A program made the translations under genes and the position numbers. Of a DNA stretch of 37,985 nt, positions 1 to 11,143 are shown piece by piece (position 1 is the first letter of the stretch; every line of letters starts with the position of its first letter). The stretch is taken from assembly GCA_009908405.1 (NCBI GenBank), contig JAAAPG010000200.1, positions 1-37,985 of the forward strand, in the 5' to 3' direction. The notes below the pieces were generated by a model that was not told the DNA's origin, ran no database searches, and was given only the letters and a program-made list of their open reading frames with translations. This DNA is from Alphaproteobacteria bacterium. Lineage in GTDB: Bacteria > Pseudomonadota > Alphaproteobacteria > Rhodobacterales > Rhodobacteraceae.

Positions 1-372
1 CGAATCGCGGTCGGCCATGCCCAGCAGGTTGCTGGCCAGCCGCATGAAGCCGTCTTCCTCGAAATCGCGGGCCTCATCCGCCAGCACCACGCGCCACAGG
101 TCTTGCAAGTACCCCATGCGGTCTTCATGCGCGATCTGGTCCTTGATCGCCTTGGTCAGATGGACCGTGTCGCCGGCATTGGCCTCCATCACCTCGGCCT
201 GCGGCAACAATTCGGCGCTGCCATACCGGCGGGTCAGGATGTCCTGGATCACGGCACGCTCGGCTTGCGCATACTCGCCATCCGTGCGCGCCACCCGCAC
301 CAGCAGCGCCGCGACGGCCACGCGACCGTCGGGCGCTTCGGGTTCTGGCTTGCGAAACAACCGCCCGATCAT
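1..372 (-). CDS. TerB-like tellurite resistance/co-chaperone family protein (3' end truncated by window edge)
   Basis: Minus-strand reading from ATG at 372 gives MIGRLFRKPEPEAPDGRVAVAALLVRVARTDGEYAQAERAVIQDILTRRYG..., TerB-like; ATG overlaps the msrB stop. Confidence 0.65.
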   Translation of the reverse strand, partial: MIGRLFRKPEPEAPDGRVAVAALLVRVARTDGEYAQAERAVIQDILTRRYGSAELLPQAEVMEANAGDTVHLTKAIKDQIAHEDRMGYLQDLWRVVLADEARDFEEDGFMRLASNLLGMADRDS

Positions 373-890
373 GCCGCAGGCACCGGACCGCCCTCGACCT
401 GCCCGGTGTCGTCCGGTGTGAAGGTCATGGCCAAGCCGTTGATGCAATGGCGTTTTCCGGTCGGCGCGGGGCCATCGTCAAAGATATGTCCCTGGTGCCC
501 GCCACAGTTGGCGCAATGCACCTCGGTACGCACCATGAAGAAGCTGCGATCTGCGCGCGTGCCCACAGCCCCGTCCATCGCCTGCCAGAAGCTGGGCCAA
601 CCGGTGCGGCTGTCGAACTTGGTTTCCGAGCGGTACAGCGCCTGGCCGCAGCCTGCGCAGTTATAGGTGCCCGCGCGATCCTCTTTCAGCAGCGGAGAGC
701 GTTCGCCCATCAGTGCATTGGTAAAGGCGCGCTCGGTCGCCTCTTCGCGCAACACGGCGAATTGCGCCGGCGTCAGGCGGTCGCGCCATTCGGCGTCGGT
801 CAGTGTCAGCGGAAAGTCGCCTCCGGATGCCCCGGCGCGCGCGCCGTAGAATGCCAGCCCCGTGGCGGCCAGAAATGTGCGTCGGTCCAT
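369..890 (-). CDS. msrB: Peptide-methionine (R)-S-oxide reductase with Tat-like signal
   Basis: CAGCG, TGWPSF, CxxCGGHxGHIFDDGP and KRHCINGLAM motifs of MsrB; N-terminus MDRRTFLAATGLAFYGARAGA resembles a twin-arginine signal. Confidence 0.93.
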   Translation of the reverse strand: MDRRTFLAATGLAFYGARAGASGGDFPLTLTDAEWRDRLTPAQFAVLREEATERAFTNALMGERSPLLKEDRAGTYNCAGCGQALYRSETKFDSRTGWPSFWQAMDGAVGTRADRSFFMVRTEVHCANCGGHQGHIFDDGPAPTGKRHCINGLAMTFTPDDTGQVEGGPVPAA

Positions 891-1009
891 GAAACCCTCC
901 TGTTTCGATCATGCCCTGTTTACGCGGGCACATGGCGATTGGTTTCACATATAGGATAAGTTCACGTCACAGCTTCAACAAGCCCGCGTGATCTGCCAAT
1001 ATTCCCGCC

Positions 1010-2893
1010 ATGAGTCTGCCTCCCGGTTTCCTTGATGAATTGCGCAATCGCGTCACGATCTCGTCCGTTGTCGGGCGCAAGGTCGTATGGGACATGCGCA
1101 AGTCCAACCAGGCCAAAGGCGATTTCTGGGCGCCCTGCCCGTTCCACCAGGAAAAAACCGCCTCTTTCCATGTCGATGATCGCAAGGGGTTTTATTACTG
1201 TTTCGGCTGCCACGCCAAAGGCGACGCGCTGACATTCTTGCGCGAAAGCGAAAACATGTCCTTCATGGAAGCGGTCGAAACGCTGGCCCGCGAAGCCGGT
1301 CTGCCCATGCCCGAACGCGACCCGCGCGCCGCCGAAAAGGCCGACCGGCTGTCGGAACTGGCGCAGGTCACGGAAGCGGCTTTGCGGTTTTTTCGGATGC
1401 AACTGAATACCGGGGCCGCGTCCGGCGCGCGCGATTACCTGGAGGGCCGCGCGCTGGCGCAATCGGCGCTGGACCGGTTCGAGATTGGCTATGCCCCGGA
1501 CGCGCGGCGAGCTTTGTGGGACGCTTTAACCGGCGCAGGCATCGCGGGCGACAAGATCATCGAGGCGGGGCTATGCGCCAAGCCCGATGATGGCGGCGCG
1601 CCCTATGACCGGATGCGCGGGCGCATCATCTTTCCCATCCGCGACGCACGCGGGCGCTGCATCGGGTTCGGGGGTCGCGCGCTTAGCCCCAATGCACGCG
1701 CCAAGTATCTGAATTCGCCCGAAACCCCTTTGTTCGACAAGGGCCGGGCGCTGTATAACCTTGGCCCTGCGCGCAGCGCGTGCGGCAAGGGGCAACCGCT
1801 GATCGTGGCCGAGGGCTACATGGACGTGATCGCGCTGTCCGAGGCCGGGTTCGAAAGCGCCGTCGCGCCCCTTGGCACCGCGATTACCGAAGACCAGTTG
1901 CGGCTGATCTGGCGCGTGTCGCCCGAACCGGTGATCGCGCTGGATGGCGACACGGCGGGCTTGCGGGCGGGCTACCGGTTGATCGACCTGGCCCTGCCGC
2001 TGCTGGGACCGGACCAGTCGCTGCGCTTCTGCCTGCTGCCGGAGAAAATGGACCCGGATGACATTCTGCGCCAAGGCGGGGCATCCGCCATGGCCAGGCT
2101 GATCGACGGCGCGGTGCCCCTGGTGCAGCTTTTGTGGCAGCGCGAAACCGACGGGCAAGTTTTCGACAGCCCCGAACGCCGCGCCGCGCTGGACAAGCGC
2201 CTGCGCACGGCCTTGGCAAAGATCGCGGATCCGGGTTTACGCGGGCATTACACCGACGAAATAAAGCGGCTCAGGTTCGAGTTCTTTCGCCCTGCACAGC
2301 GCGCGTGGACACCGCGCGGGTCTCGTTTCGTGCCGCCTGCCAAACCGCTCAGCGCGACCCGCAGCACAAGGCTGGCCAGCGCCCCGGACGACGCGATTGC
2401 CGACGCGATGCGCGAAGAACTGATTCTGGCGACCCTGCTGCGCCACCCAGCCCTTGTGACAGAGTTCGAGAGCGACCTGGAACGCTTGTCCTGCCACGAC
2501 CCGACCCTGTCGCAGCTTTGCGCCATGCTGCTTGCCGGCGAAACGCCGTCCCCCGACCACATCGAGGCGTTGATGGCCCTGCCCCATGTCGCGATCGCGC
2601 CACCGGTACGCACCGATGATCCCGATTTCGCACGCTTGTGCCTGCGCGATGAACTGTCGAAGTATTTCGCGCGCGACGGGCTGGACGCGGAATTGCGCGA
2701 CGCGGTCGAAGACTTGGGCGATCTGGCCGATGAAGGCGTCACCTACCGTTTGGCGCGTGCCAGTGCCGCACGCAACGAATCAGAACGCTCGCGCCTGAGT
2801 GATTCGACCGATCTGGGCGAGGATCGGGCCGCATTGTCAGGCGAATTGCAGCGACTCATCGAATCGGAAATCTGGGTAAAACGGAAAAAGTGA
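1010..2893 (+). CDS. dnaG: DNA primase
   Basis: Zn-finger CPFHQEKTASFHVDDRKGFYYCFGCHAKGD, TOPRIM VAEGYMDVIAL and ALDGDTAGLRA; 627 aa; directly upstream of rpoD. Confidence 0.97.
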   Translation: MSLPPGFLDELRNRVTISSVVGRKVVWDMRKSNQAKGDFWAPCPFHQEKTASFHVDDRKGFYYCFGCHAKGDALTFLRESENMSFMEAVETLAREAGLPMPERDPRAAEKADRLSELAQVTEAALRFFRMQLNTGAASGARDYLEGRALAQSALDRFEIGYAPDARRALWDALTGAGIAGDKIIEAGLCAKPDDGGAPYDRMRGRIIFPIRDARGRCIGFGGRALSPNARAKYLNSPETPLFDKGRALYNLGPARSACGKGQPLIVAEGYMDVIALSEAGFESAVAPLGTAITEDQLRLIWRVSPEPVIALDGDTAGLRAGYRLIDLALPLLGPDQSLRFCLLPEKMDPDDILRQGGASAMARLIDGAVPLVQLLWQRETDGQVFDSPERRAALDKRLRTALAKIADPGLRGHYTDEIKRLRFEFFRPAQRAWTPRGSRFVPPAKPLSATRSTRLASAPDDAIADAMREELILATLLRHPALVTEFESDLERLSCHDPTLSQLCAMLLAGETPSPDHIEALMALPHVAIAPPVRTDDPDFARLCLRDELSKYFARDGLDAELRDAVEDLGDLADEGVTYRLARASAARNESERSRLSDSTDLGEDRAALSGELQRLIESEIWVKRKK

Positions 2894-3051
2894 CTGATTC
2901 GTAACAATAGCGGCTTCTCAAGAGGCCAAATATGCACGGCATAACTGGAAAATCAGTCTATCTGCCCCTACATCATATCCAGCACCGATGCGCCAGAGTT
3001 TGATTCGTTCGAACCGTCCAGCGTGTCTTCGCATTTTACTCGGGAGCTTCC

Positions 3052-5043
<1,992 letters not shown>

Positions 5044-5064
5044 GTTCGATCGGCCAGATACACG

Positions 5065-5090
5065 AAAGGGCGCGGATTTCCGCGCCCTTT
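5065..5090 (+). terminator. Intrinsic terminator downstream of rpoD (possibly bidirectional)
   Basis: Perfect 11-bp stem AAAGGGCGCGG-ATTT-CCGCGCCCTTT followed by TT; lies between convergent rpoD and the 5110-6009 gene. Confidence 0.8.
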
Positions 5091-5109
5091 TACCTGACCT
5101 CCGTCACAT

Positions 5110-6009
5110 TCAGTGACCGTCGTCCTCGTCTTCGTCTTCGTCGTTGTCATCATCGGACGGCAGATCATCATCCGATGCCTCGCCCGTTGACAGGCTGTCC
5201 ATCGTGTCATCGTCCTTCGGGACCAGCACGGTGTTGCCGTCGTCATCGGTGTCCAGTTCATAATCCGTGAACACTTCGTTCCCGTCTGAATCGGTGCTGA
5301 CGATGGTCACCTGGTAAACTTCGCCAATCTCGATGTCTTGTTCTTCCAGGTCAGCTTCAAGATCAGCGATCAGCGAATCCAGTTCAATATCTTCCAGCTC
5401 CGTGCCTTCGGGCAGTTCGACAGTCGTGAACTGCAAGCCGAAGTCATTGGTCGCGGATTCATTGCCATCTTCATCGACCGTCGTGTAGAAGAATTTGATA
5501 TCGTCCAAGGTGTCACCCGTGTCGTCGCCGGGCGTATCATCGTCGTCATCATCCTCGTCGACATCATCGTCGTCTTCGTCGACGTCGTCCTCGTCTTCGT
5601 CGTCATCGTCATCATCGATTTTATCGTTGATCTTATCGGCCTTGGCTTGCCAATGGGCGGCTTTCGCATCATAGCATTCGGCCTTGGCATCACCCAGCTT
5701 CTCGATCTTGGCGGCTTTGTATTCACCAATCTTTTCGACCCTGGCCGCCAGATGATGATAGCCGTAATCCTTCAGAGCCTGCACCTTGTGGGCCGTGTGG
5801 TCACGGATCGCATCTGCCTTTTCCTGAGCCTTGTCGCGTATCGCGTCAGCCTTGTCCGAATACTTGTCGGCCAAATCCTGATACGTGTCCGCCAGCTTCT
5901 GTAGCTTGTCGGAATTGTCGGCATCATTCGATTTGCTGTGGCCATATTTCGAGTATCTCGAGTACCCACCGAATTTGGACCCGAAGCCGAACGATCTGAA
6001 AAAAGACAT
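5110..6009 (-). CDS. Hypothetical, highly acidic protein: Gly/Tyr/Ser-rich N-terminus, charged helical repeats, poly-Asp/Glu linker, acidic C-terminal domain
   Basis: 299-aa ORF MSFFRSFGFGSKFGGYSRYSKYGHSKS...DKADAIRDKAQEKADAIRDH...DDDDDDEDEDDVDEDDDDVDEDDDDDD...; no family recognised. Confidence 0.75.
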   Translation of the reverse strand: MSFFRSFGFGSKFGGYSRYSKYGHSKSNDADNSDKLQKLADTYQDLADKYSDKADAIRDKAQEKADAIRDHTAHKVQALKDYGYHHLAARVEKIGEYKAAKIEKLGDAKAECYDAKAAHWQAKADKINDKIDDDDDDEDEDDVDEDDDDVDEDDDDDDTPGDDTGDTLDDIKFFYTTVDEDGNESATNDFGLQFTTVELPEGTELEDIELDSLIADLEADLEEQDIEIGEVYQVTIVSTDSDGNEVFTDYELDTDDDGNTVLVPKDDDTMDSLSTGEASDDDLPSDDDNDEDEDEDDGH

Positions 6010-6237
6010 TTTGGAACCCCATCCGAGTTATTTCATGTAGGCGTCGCTTTAGCAGCGATCCTCAAAAATTCCTTAAAAAAAACACAATCGCGCCACCATG
6101 CCCCTGCTCATCCGGGAGGTTTCTTTGAAGAATTCTTCGCAGAATCGAAACAATCCGTGGAACGAACCGCGAATGTTCGTGAACCGTTTAAAAGTGAAAC
6201 AAAGACCCTCAGCTTGCCTTGTATTCTTGACGTCGCG

Positions 6238-7197
6238 CTACGGATTGATTCGGGTCTCGATCCCGCAATGCCACAATTCTGCCTCGATTTCAGAGGGGTT
6301 GGCGCGACTGTGCCATAAGCCGCCGCCCTTCAGATCGTGCAATGCGCGTTGCATTTCGGTATCGGCCGCGACCTGTTCCACCACCCACCAGCGATTCCAT
6401 TCATAGGCCAGCGACCAGTCGCTTTCATCCAGCCGGGTTTCCGGCAAACGGTAGTGAAAGGTCGGGCGCCCGCCTTTCAGGTGGTCGGGCGGCACATCGG
6501 CCAATATATCGGGCACCGCGTCTTGCAACAGGGGCAGCAGGTCCAACCCGTAATGGCGCGACGGCGCGTGCTGCACATAGGCGCGGCCCAGATCGGCCAG
6601 CGTCCAGCCGTCTGCCCCGGCCAGCGCATCGACCAGGGCGCGCGGCCACGGGTCCACGAAGGGCATGACGCGCCGCGCCGGGTCCAGCGGGTCCGACGCG
6701 CGCAGCCAGTCTTCCAGCAGCGCGTAGGCGCGGACAATGGCCAAGGTGGCCGCGTCATCCGGGCGCTCGGTGTTCAGGTGAATGCCGAATCCATAGCCCA
6801 GTCCCGCGCGCGACCCCTTGGCCCCGGCCTGCGCCAGCTTGGCCAGAAGCGCCTCTACCTGCGGCAGCTTCGCCTGTGCCAGGGGCGCGGTCACGATCTC
6901 GACCGGGACAAGGTCGCCGAGGATGTCGGCGGCCATGTCTTCGACCCAGCGGGTTTTCAGGGTGATGTCCAGCTCGACCTTGACCTTGCCGAAACGCCCG
7001 TCGGTCACGACCAGATCGCGCGGGCCTTCGCGGGTGACCGTGCCGCCCCATTGGTCTTGCACGATCTCTGCCGCCTGTTCCGGGGATAGCCCGGCAAATT
7101 CCACTTCAACCCCGGTGCGGCGGTCAGCGCTGGGGGTGGCGTGATCCGGCAAGGGCAGGAACCGATCACGCGGCAGGGCGCTGTGCAGGTCATCCAT
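6238..7197 (-). CDS. Amidoligase-family (COOH-NH2 ligase, GCS/GS-like fold) protein
   Basis: TGVEVEFAGLSPEQAAEIV near the N-terminus, VEIVTAPL, GYGFGIHLNTE; adjacent to a GGCT-like gene, the association reported for prokaryotic amidoligases. Confidence 0.75.
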   Translation of the reverse strand: MDDLHSALPRDRFLPLPDHATPSADRRTGVEVEFAGLSPEQAAEIVQDQWGGTVTREGPRDLVVTDGRFGKVKVELDITLKTRWVEDMAADILGDLVPVEIVTAPLAQAKLPQVEALLAKLAQAGAKGSRAGLGYGFGIHLNTERPDDAATLAIVRAYALLEDWLRASDPLDPARRVMPFVDPWPRALVDALAGADGWTLADLGRAYVQHAPSRHYGLDLLPLLQDAVPDILADVPPDHLKGGRPTFHYRLPETRLDESDWSLAYEWNRWWVVEQVAADTEMQRALHDLKGGGLWHSRANPSEIEAELWHCGIETRINP

Positions 7198-7200
7198 GTT

Positions 7201-7641
7201 TCAATCCTCGATCGCGTCCATCCCCTGCGCCCCGATCAGGCGGTAGACCCAGGCGCTTTCCCCGTCTTCCAACACCATCAGGTCGCGCCGATACTTTCGC
7301 CCGGTCCGCTCGTAGCGGTCAAGGCGGATCATCTCTGCCGGGGTCACGTCGAACACCACGCCGTCCAGCACCATATCCGCGCCCTCGGCAATGTTGCGCC
7401 CGTCCCCGCGCTGCCAGCCGCGCAACTGCGCCGGTGCGCTTGGCACCCAACGGCCTATCACCACCAGCCGCACAATCGGGTTGGTCAGCGTGGCGAAGCC
7501 GAAGACCCGCGCCGGGCCATCTGGGGGCGCGGGCGTGGCGGCATCCGCGGGCGGCAGGTAGAACGGCGCGCGGGTGATCGCATACCACAGCACGGCGATC
7601 ACGATCAGGGCGATAAAGGTCATCTGGGTCATCCCGGTCAC
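7201..7641 (-). CDS. Gamma-glutamylcyclotransferase (AIG2-like) family protein
   Basis: VFGFATLTNPIVRLVVIGRWVPSAPAQLRGWQRGDGRNIAEGADMVLDGVVFDVTPAEMIRLDRYE fits the GGCT fold (xYGxL-like start and D-x-Y-E end); one predicted N-terminal TM segment. Confidence 0.75.
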   Translation of the reverse strand: MTGMTQMTFIALIVIAVLWYAITRAPFYLPPADAATPAPPDGPARVFGFATLTNPIVRLVVIGRWVPSAPAQLRGWQRGDGRNIAEGADMVLDGVVFDVTPAEMIRLDRYERTGRKYRRDLMVLEDGESAWVYRLIGAQGMDAIED

Positions 7642-8525
7642 GGCCTTGCCGCGCGGCGCGCGCGCAGCACCTCCGAGATATAGAGCGCCATGGCCGCCCA
7701 GATCATGGGGAAGGCGATTAGTCGCGCCCCCTCGAACGGTTCACGAAAGGCAAGGGTCGAGATGAGAAAGATCATGGTGGGAATGGCATAGCCCGAAATC
7801 GCGATGGTGGACAAGCGCAACCCCTTGGCCGCGTTGGCATAAAGGATCAGCGGGGTGGCGGTGATGACGCCGCAACCCAGCAGCAGTGCCCAATCCATCG
7901 CCCCGGCCTGTACGGTAAAAAGCTGGCCTTGCGCGGCTTGCCAGGCCAGGTAGGCCAGCGCGGCGGGCAGCAGGATCATCGCTTCCAGCGCAAAGCCCTG
8001 GTTGGGGCCAATCGGCAGCGCGCGCTTGAAATACGCGTAACCGCCCCAAGAAAACACGATCAAAAGCGCACCTGTCGGCAGGCGTCCCGCGTCAACCGTC
8101 AACACCACAACGGCGGCGAAGGCCAGCGCAACAGCCCCCCATTGCCGCGCGCTGAGCCGTTCGCCCAGGAAGATCGCGCCAAGAAACACGCTGAAGATGG
8201 GATTGATATAATACCCCAAGGCCGCCTGCATCGCCTGACCGGACTGGATGAGCCAGACATAAGCGCCCCAGTTGATCGAGATCAGCGCCGCCGTGACCGC
8301 CGCCATGCCCAACATGCGCGGGGTGCGGATGGCCGCGCGCAGATCGGCCGTGCGACCCAGGTAAAGCAACCAGGCCATCGCCAGCGGCAAGGCCCAGATC
8401 ACGCGGTGCGCCACCACTTCCGGCGTCGGCACATGGTCGAGCGCGCGAAAGTAGAATGGCAGCGTGCCCCAAATGGCGAAGGCGGCAATGGCGAGGGCAA
8501 AGCCGCGCGGGGTGTCTTCGTTCAT
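7638..8525 (-). CDS. rarD: EamA/RarD-type drug/metabolite transporter
   Basis: [40 protein letters not shown]... and ten hydrophobic segments are typical of RarD. Confidence 0.9.
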   Translation of the reverse strand: MNEDTPRGFALAIAAFAIWGTLPFYFRALDHVPTPEVVAHRVIWALPLAMAWLLYLGRTADLRAAIRTPRMLGMAAVTAALISINWGAYVWLIQSGQAMQAALGYYINPIFSVFLGAIFLGERLSARQWGAVALAFAAVVVLTVDAGRLPTGALLIVFSWGGYAYFKRALPIGPNQGFALEAMILLPAALAYLAWQAAQGQLFTVQAGAMDWALLLGCGVITATPLILYANAAKGLRLSTIAISGYAIPTMIFLISTLAFREPFEGARLIAFPMIWAAMALYISEVLRARRAARP

Positions 8526-9925
8526 ATGCGGCCAAGCTCCGCCTGCACGGCGGCGATAAAGGCCGCGCCGCGCGCCTCGAAATCGGGAAACTGGTCGAAG
8601 CTGGCGGCGGCGGGGGCAAGCAGCACGGTGTCGCCCGGTTGGGCGTCGGCCATGGCGCGAGCGGTGGCCTGCTCGATCGTGTCGAACACCTCGTGCGGGT
8701 GTTCGCCCAGTTGCAAGGCGAACTCGCGCGCCGAATGGCCGATCAGATAGGCCTTGGCCACGCGGTCCAGGTGCGGGACAAGCGGCGCGATGCCGCCATC
8801 CTTGCCAAGCCCGCCCGCGATCCAGCGGATGCGGTCGAAGGCTTGCAGCGCTTTCGCGGCGCTCTCGGCATTCGTCGCCTTGGAATCGTTGACGTAGCGC
8901 ACGCCGCCCGCTTCGGCGACCAACTGGCTGCGATGCGGCAGGCCGGTGAAACTGGCCATGGCGTCCTCAACCAGCCGCGGCGCGGCGCCAAGGCTGCGCG
9001 CCACGGCGTAGGCGGCGCAGGCGTTCTGATGATTATGCGCGCCCGGCAGGCCCGGCATGGCGCGCAGGTCGATGGAGGCCACCTGCCGCCCGGCGCGGTA
9101 TTCGGCCAGAAACCCCTTGCGCGCAAAGACGTTCCAGCCCGGCCCGGCCAGCTTCTGCCCCGAGGAGACGCGGATCACGCGCGCATCCTCGCGCGCCTCT
9201 GCCAATTGCCCGGCCAGGAACTGCCCTTCGACCTCGTCCACACCGATGATGGCGCGGTCCGGCCCGCCTTCGGCAAACAGCCGCCGCTTGGCCGCGAAAT
9301 ATCCGCCCATGCCGCCATGGCGGTCCAGGTGGTCGGGCGACAAGTTGGTGAACACGGCGATATCCGGCGTCAGCGCGCGGGCCAGTTCGGTCTGGTAGCT
9401 GGACAGTTCCAGCACGATCACCGCGCCGTCCTGCGGCGGGTCGATGGACAAGACCCCTTTGCCGATATTGCCCGCCATCTGGCAAGGCCGCCCCATGGCG
9501 CCCAGAATATGCGCAATCAGCGCCGTCGTGGTCGATTTGCCATTCGACCCGGTGACCGCGACCACCTTGGGCGGAAGGTCCATGGCCATTGTCTGCGCGG
9601 TTGCAAAGCTGCGGAAAAACAGGCCGATATCATTATCGACCGGCACCCCCGCCATCAGGGCTGCCGCAATATGGCGGTTCGGCGCGGGATAGAGGTGCGC
9701 AATACCGGGGCTGGTGACAAGCGCCGCGATCTGCGACCAGTCGGCGCGCGACAGGTCTTGCAGGGCAATGCCCTCTGCCTCTGCGCGGGCGCGGGCATCG
9801 GGGCTGTCATCCCAGGCCACCGGCTTCGCGCCGCCCGCCGCCAGCGCGCGGCATGTCGCCACGCCGGACCGCCCGAGCCCCAGCACGGCGACCGCGCGCC
9901 CCTCATAGCCTTGCACCGGGATCAT
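8522..9925 (-). CDS. murD: UDP-N-acetylmuramoyl-L-alanine--D-glutamate ligase
   Basis: [63 protein letters not shown] track start (10048) shortened to the conserved start at 9925. Confidence 0.95.
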   Translation of the reverse strand: MIPVQGYEGRAVAVLGLGRSGVATCRALAAGGAKPVAWDDSPDARARAEAEGIALQDLSRADWSQIAALVTSPGIAHLYPAPNRHIAAALMAGVPVDNDIGLFFRSFATAQTMAMDLPPKVVAVTGSNGKSTTTALIAHILGAMGRPCQMAGNIGKGVLSIDPPQDGAVIVLELSSYQTELARALTPDIAVFTNLSPDHLDRHGGMGGYFAAKRRLFAEGGPDRAIIGVDEVEGQFLAGQLAEAREDARVIRVSSGQKLAGPGWNVFARKGFLAEYRAGRQVASIDLRAMPGLPGAHNHQNACAAYAVARSLGAAPRLVEDAMASFTGLPHRSQLVAEAGGVRYVNDSKATNAESAAKALQAFDRIRWIAGGLGKDGGIAPLVPHLDRVAKAYLIGHSAREFALQLGEHPHEVFDTIEQATARAMADAQPGDTVLLAPAAASFDQFPDFEARGAAFIAAVQAELGRI

Positions 9926-9946
9926 GTCAGAGCCTTTCAACCGGAC

Positions 9947-10042
9947 GGGGCTGCGCCCCGACGCCTTTTGTTCAGGGGGCTTTGCCCCCGGTCTGGCCCA
10001 TTCTGGCCAGCCCTCCCCCAGAGTATTTGCGGCAAGATGAAG
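9947..10042. repeat. Intergenic multi-hairpin repeat element (copy A)
   Basis: Hairpins GGGGC-TGC-GCCCC (9947-9959), GGGGGC-TTT-GCCCCC (9975-9989), CTGGCC-CATTCT-GGCCAG (9993-10010), then CCCCCAGAGTATTTGCGGCAAGATGAAG; related copy at 36036-36088. Confidence 0.65.
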
Positions 10043-10057
10043 GTGCAAGAGACGCGG

Positions 10058-11143
10058 TTAGCGGACCTTCAGCGTCGCCAGCCCGATCAACGCCAGAACC
10101 AGCGCGATGATCCAGAAGCGGATGACGATCTGCGGCTCTGCCCAGCCCTTCTTCTCGAAATGGTGGTGGATCGGGGCCATCAGGAACACGCGCTTGCCGG
10201 TCGTCTTGTAATACAGCACCTGGATGATGACCGACAGCGTTTCGACCACGAAGATGCCGCCGACGATTCCCAGCACGATTTCATGCTTGATGGACACGGC
10301 AATCGCGCCCAGCGCTCCGCCCAGGGCCAGGCTGCCGGTGTCGCCCATGAACACCGCCGCCGGCGGCGCGTTGTACCACAGGAATCCAAGCCCGCCGCCG
10401 GCCAGCGCGGCGGTGAAGATCAGAAGCTCCCCCACACCCGGCACGTAATGCACGTCCAGGTAGGCGGTGAAATCGACCCGGCCCACGGCATAGGCGATCA
10501 CGCCCAGCGTGGCACCGGCGATCATCACCGGCATGATCGCCAGCCCGTCCAACCCGTCCGTGAGGTTGACGGAATTGGCCGCGCCCACGATGACGAAAGC
10601 ACCAACGGGGACGAAGAACCAACCCAAGGTAATCAGCACCTCGGAAAACACCGGGACCGCAAGCTGTCCCTGCAGCCCTGTCGGGTGGACATACATCGCG
10701 GCCGCGCTCGCCAACACGCCGATCAGCGCGCCCAAGGCCAGCCGCACCCGGCCCGGCACGCCTTTGACATTGCCTTTGGAGACCTTGGCAAGGTCATCGG
10801 CAAATCCGATCAGGCCAAACCCGATGGTCACCAGCAGCACGATCCAGACATACGGGTTGTCCAGCCGCGCCCAGAGCAGGGTCGAGACACTCAGCGCCGA
10901 AAGGATCAGCAAACCACCCATGGTGGGGGTGCCGGTTTTCGTCAGCAAGTGGCTTTCTGGGCCATCCTCGCGGATCGGCTGACCATTCGACTGGCGGCGC
11001 TTGAGCAGGTTGATGAGTGGCGGGCCGAAAAAGAAACCGAAGACCAGCGCGGTGAAGAACGCCGCGCCCGCCCGGAAGGTGATATACCGGAACAGGTTGA
11101 ACCCCGGCAGGGTATCGGCGAACTCGGTCAACCAGAAAAACAT
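10058..11143 (-). CDS. mraY: Phospho-N-acetylmuramoyl-pentapeptide-transferase
   Basis: [49 protein letters not shown]. Confidence 0.98.
   Translation of the reverse strand: MFFWLTEFADTLPGFNLFRYITFRAGAAFFTALVFGFFFGPPLINLLKRRQSNGQPIREDGPESHLLTKTGTPTMGGLLILSALSVSTLLWARLDNPYVWIVLLVTIGFGLIGFADDLAKVSKGNVKGVPGRVRLALGALIGVLASAAAMYVHPTGLQGQLAVPVFSEVLITLGWFFVPVGAFVIVGAANSVNLTDGLDGLAIMPVMIAGATLGVIAYAVGRVDFTAYLDVHYVPGVGELLIFTAALAGGGLGFLWYNAPPAAVFMGDTGSLALGGALGAIAVSIKHEIVLGIVGGIFVVETLSVIIQVLYYKTTGKRVFLMAPIHHHFEKKGWAEPQIVIRFWIIALVLALIGLATLKVR

Noticed and set aside
5338-5904. Hydrophobic 188-aa plus-strand ORF (IIVVIILVDIIVVFVDVVLVFV)
   Set aside because: Complement of the poly-Asp coding tract; apparent TM segments are an artefact of GTC/ATC triplets.
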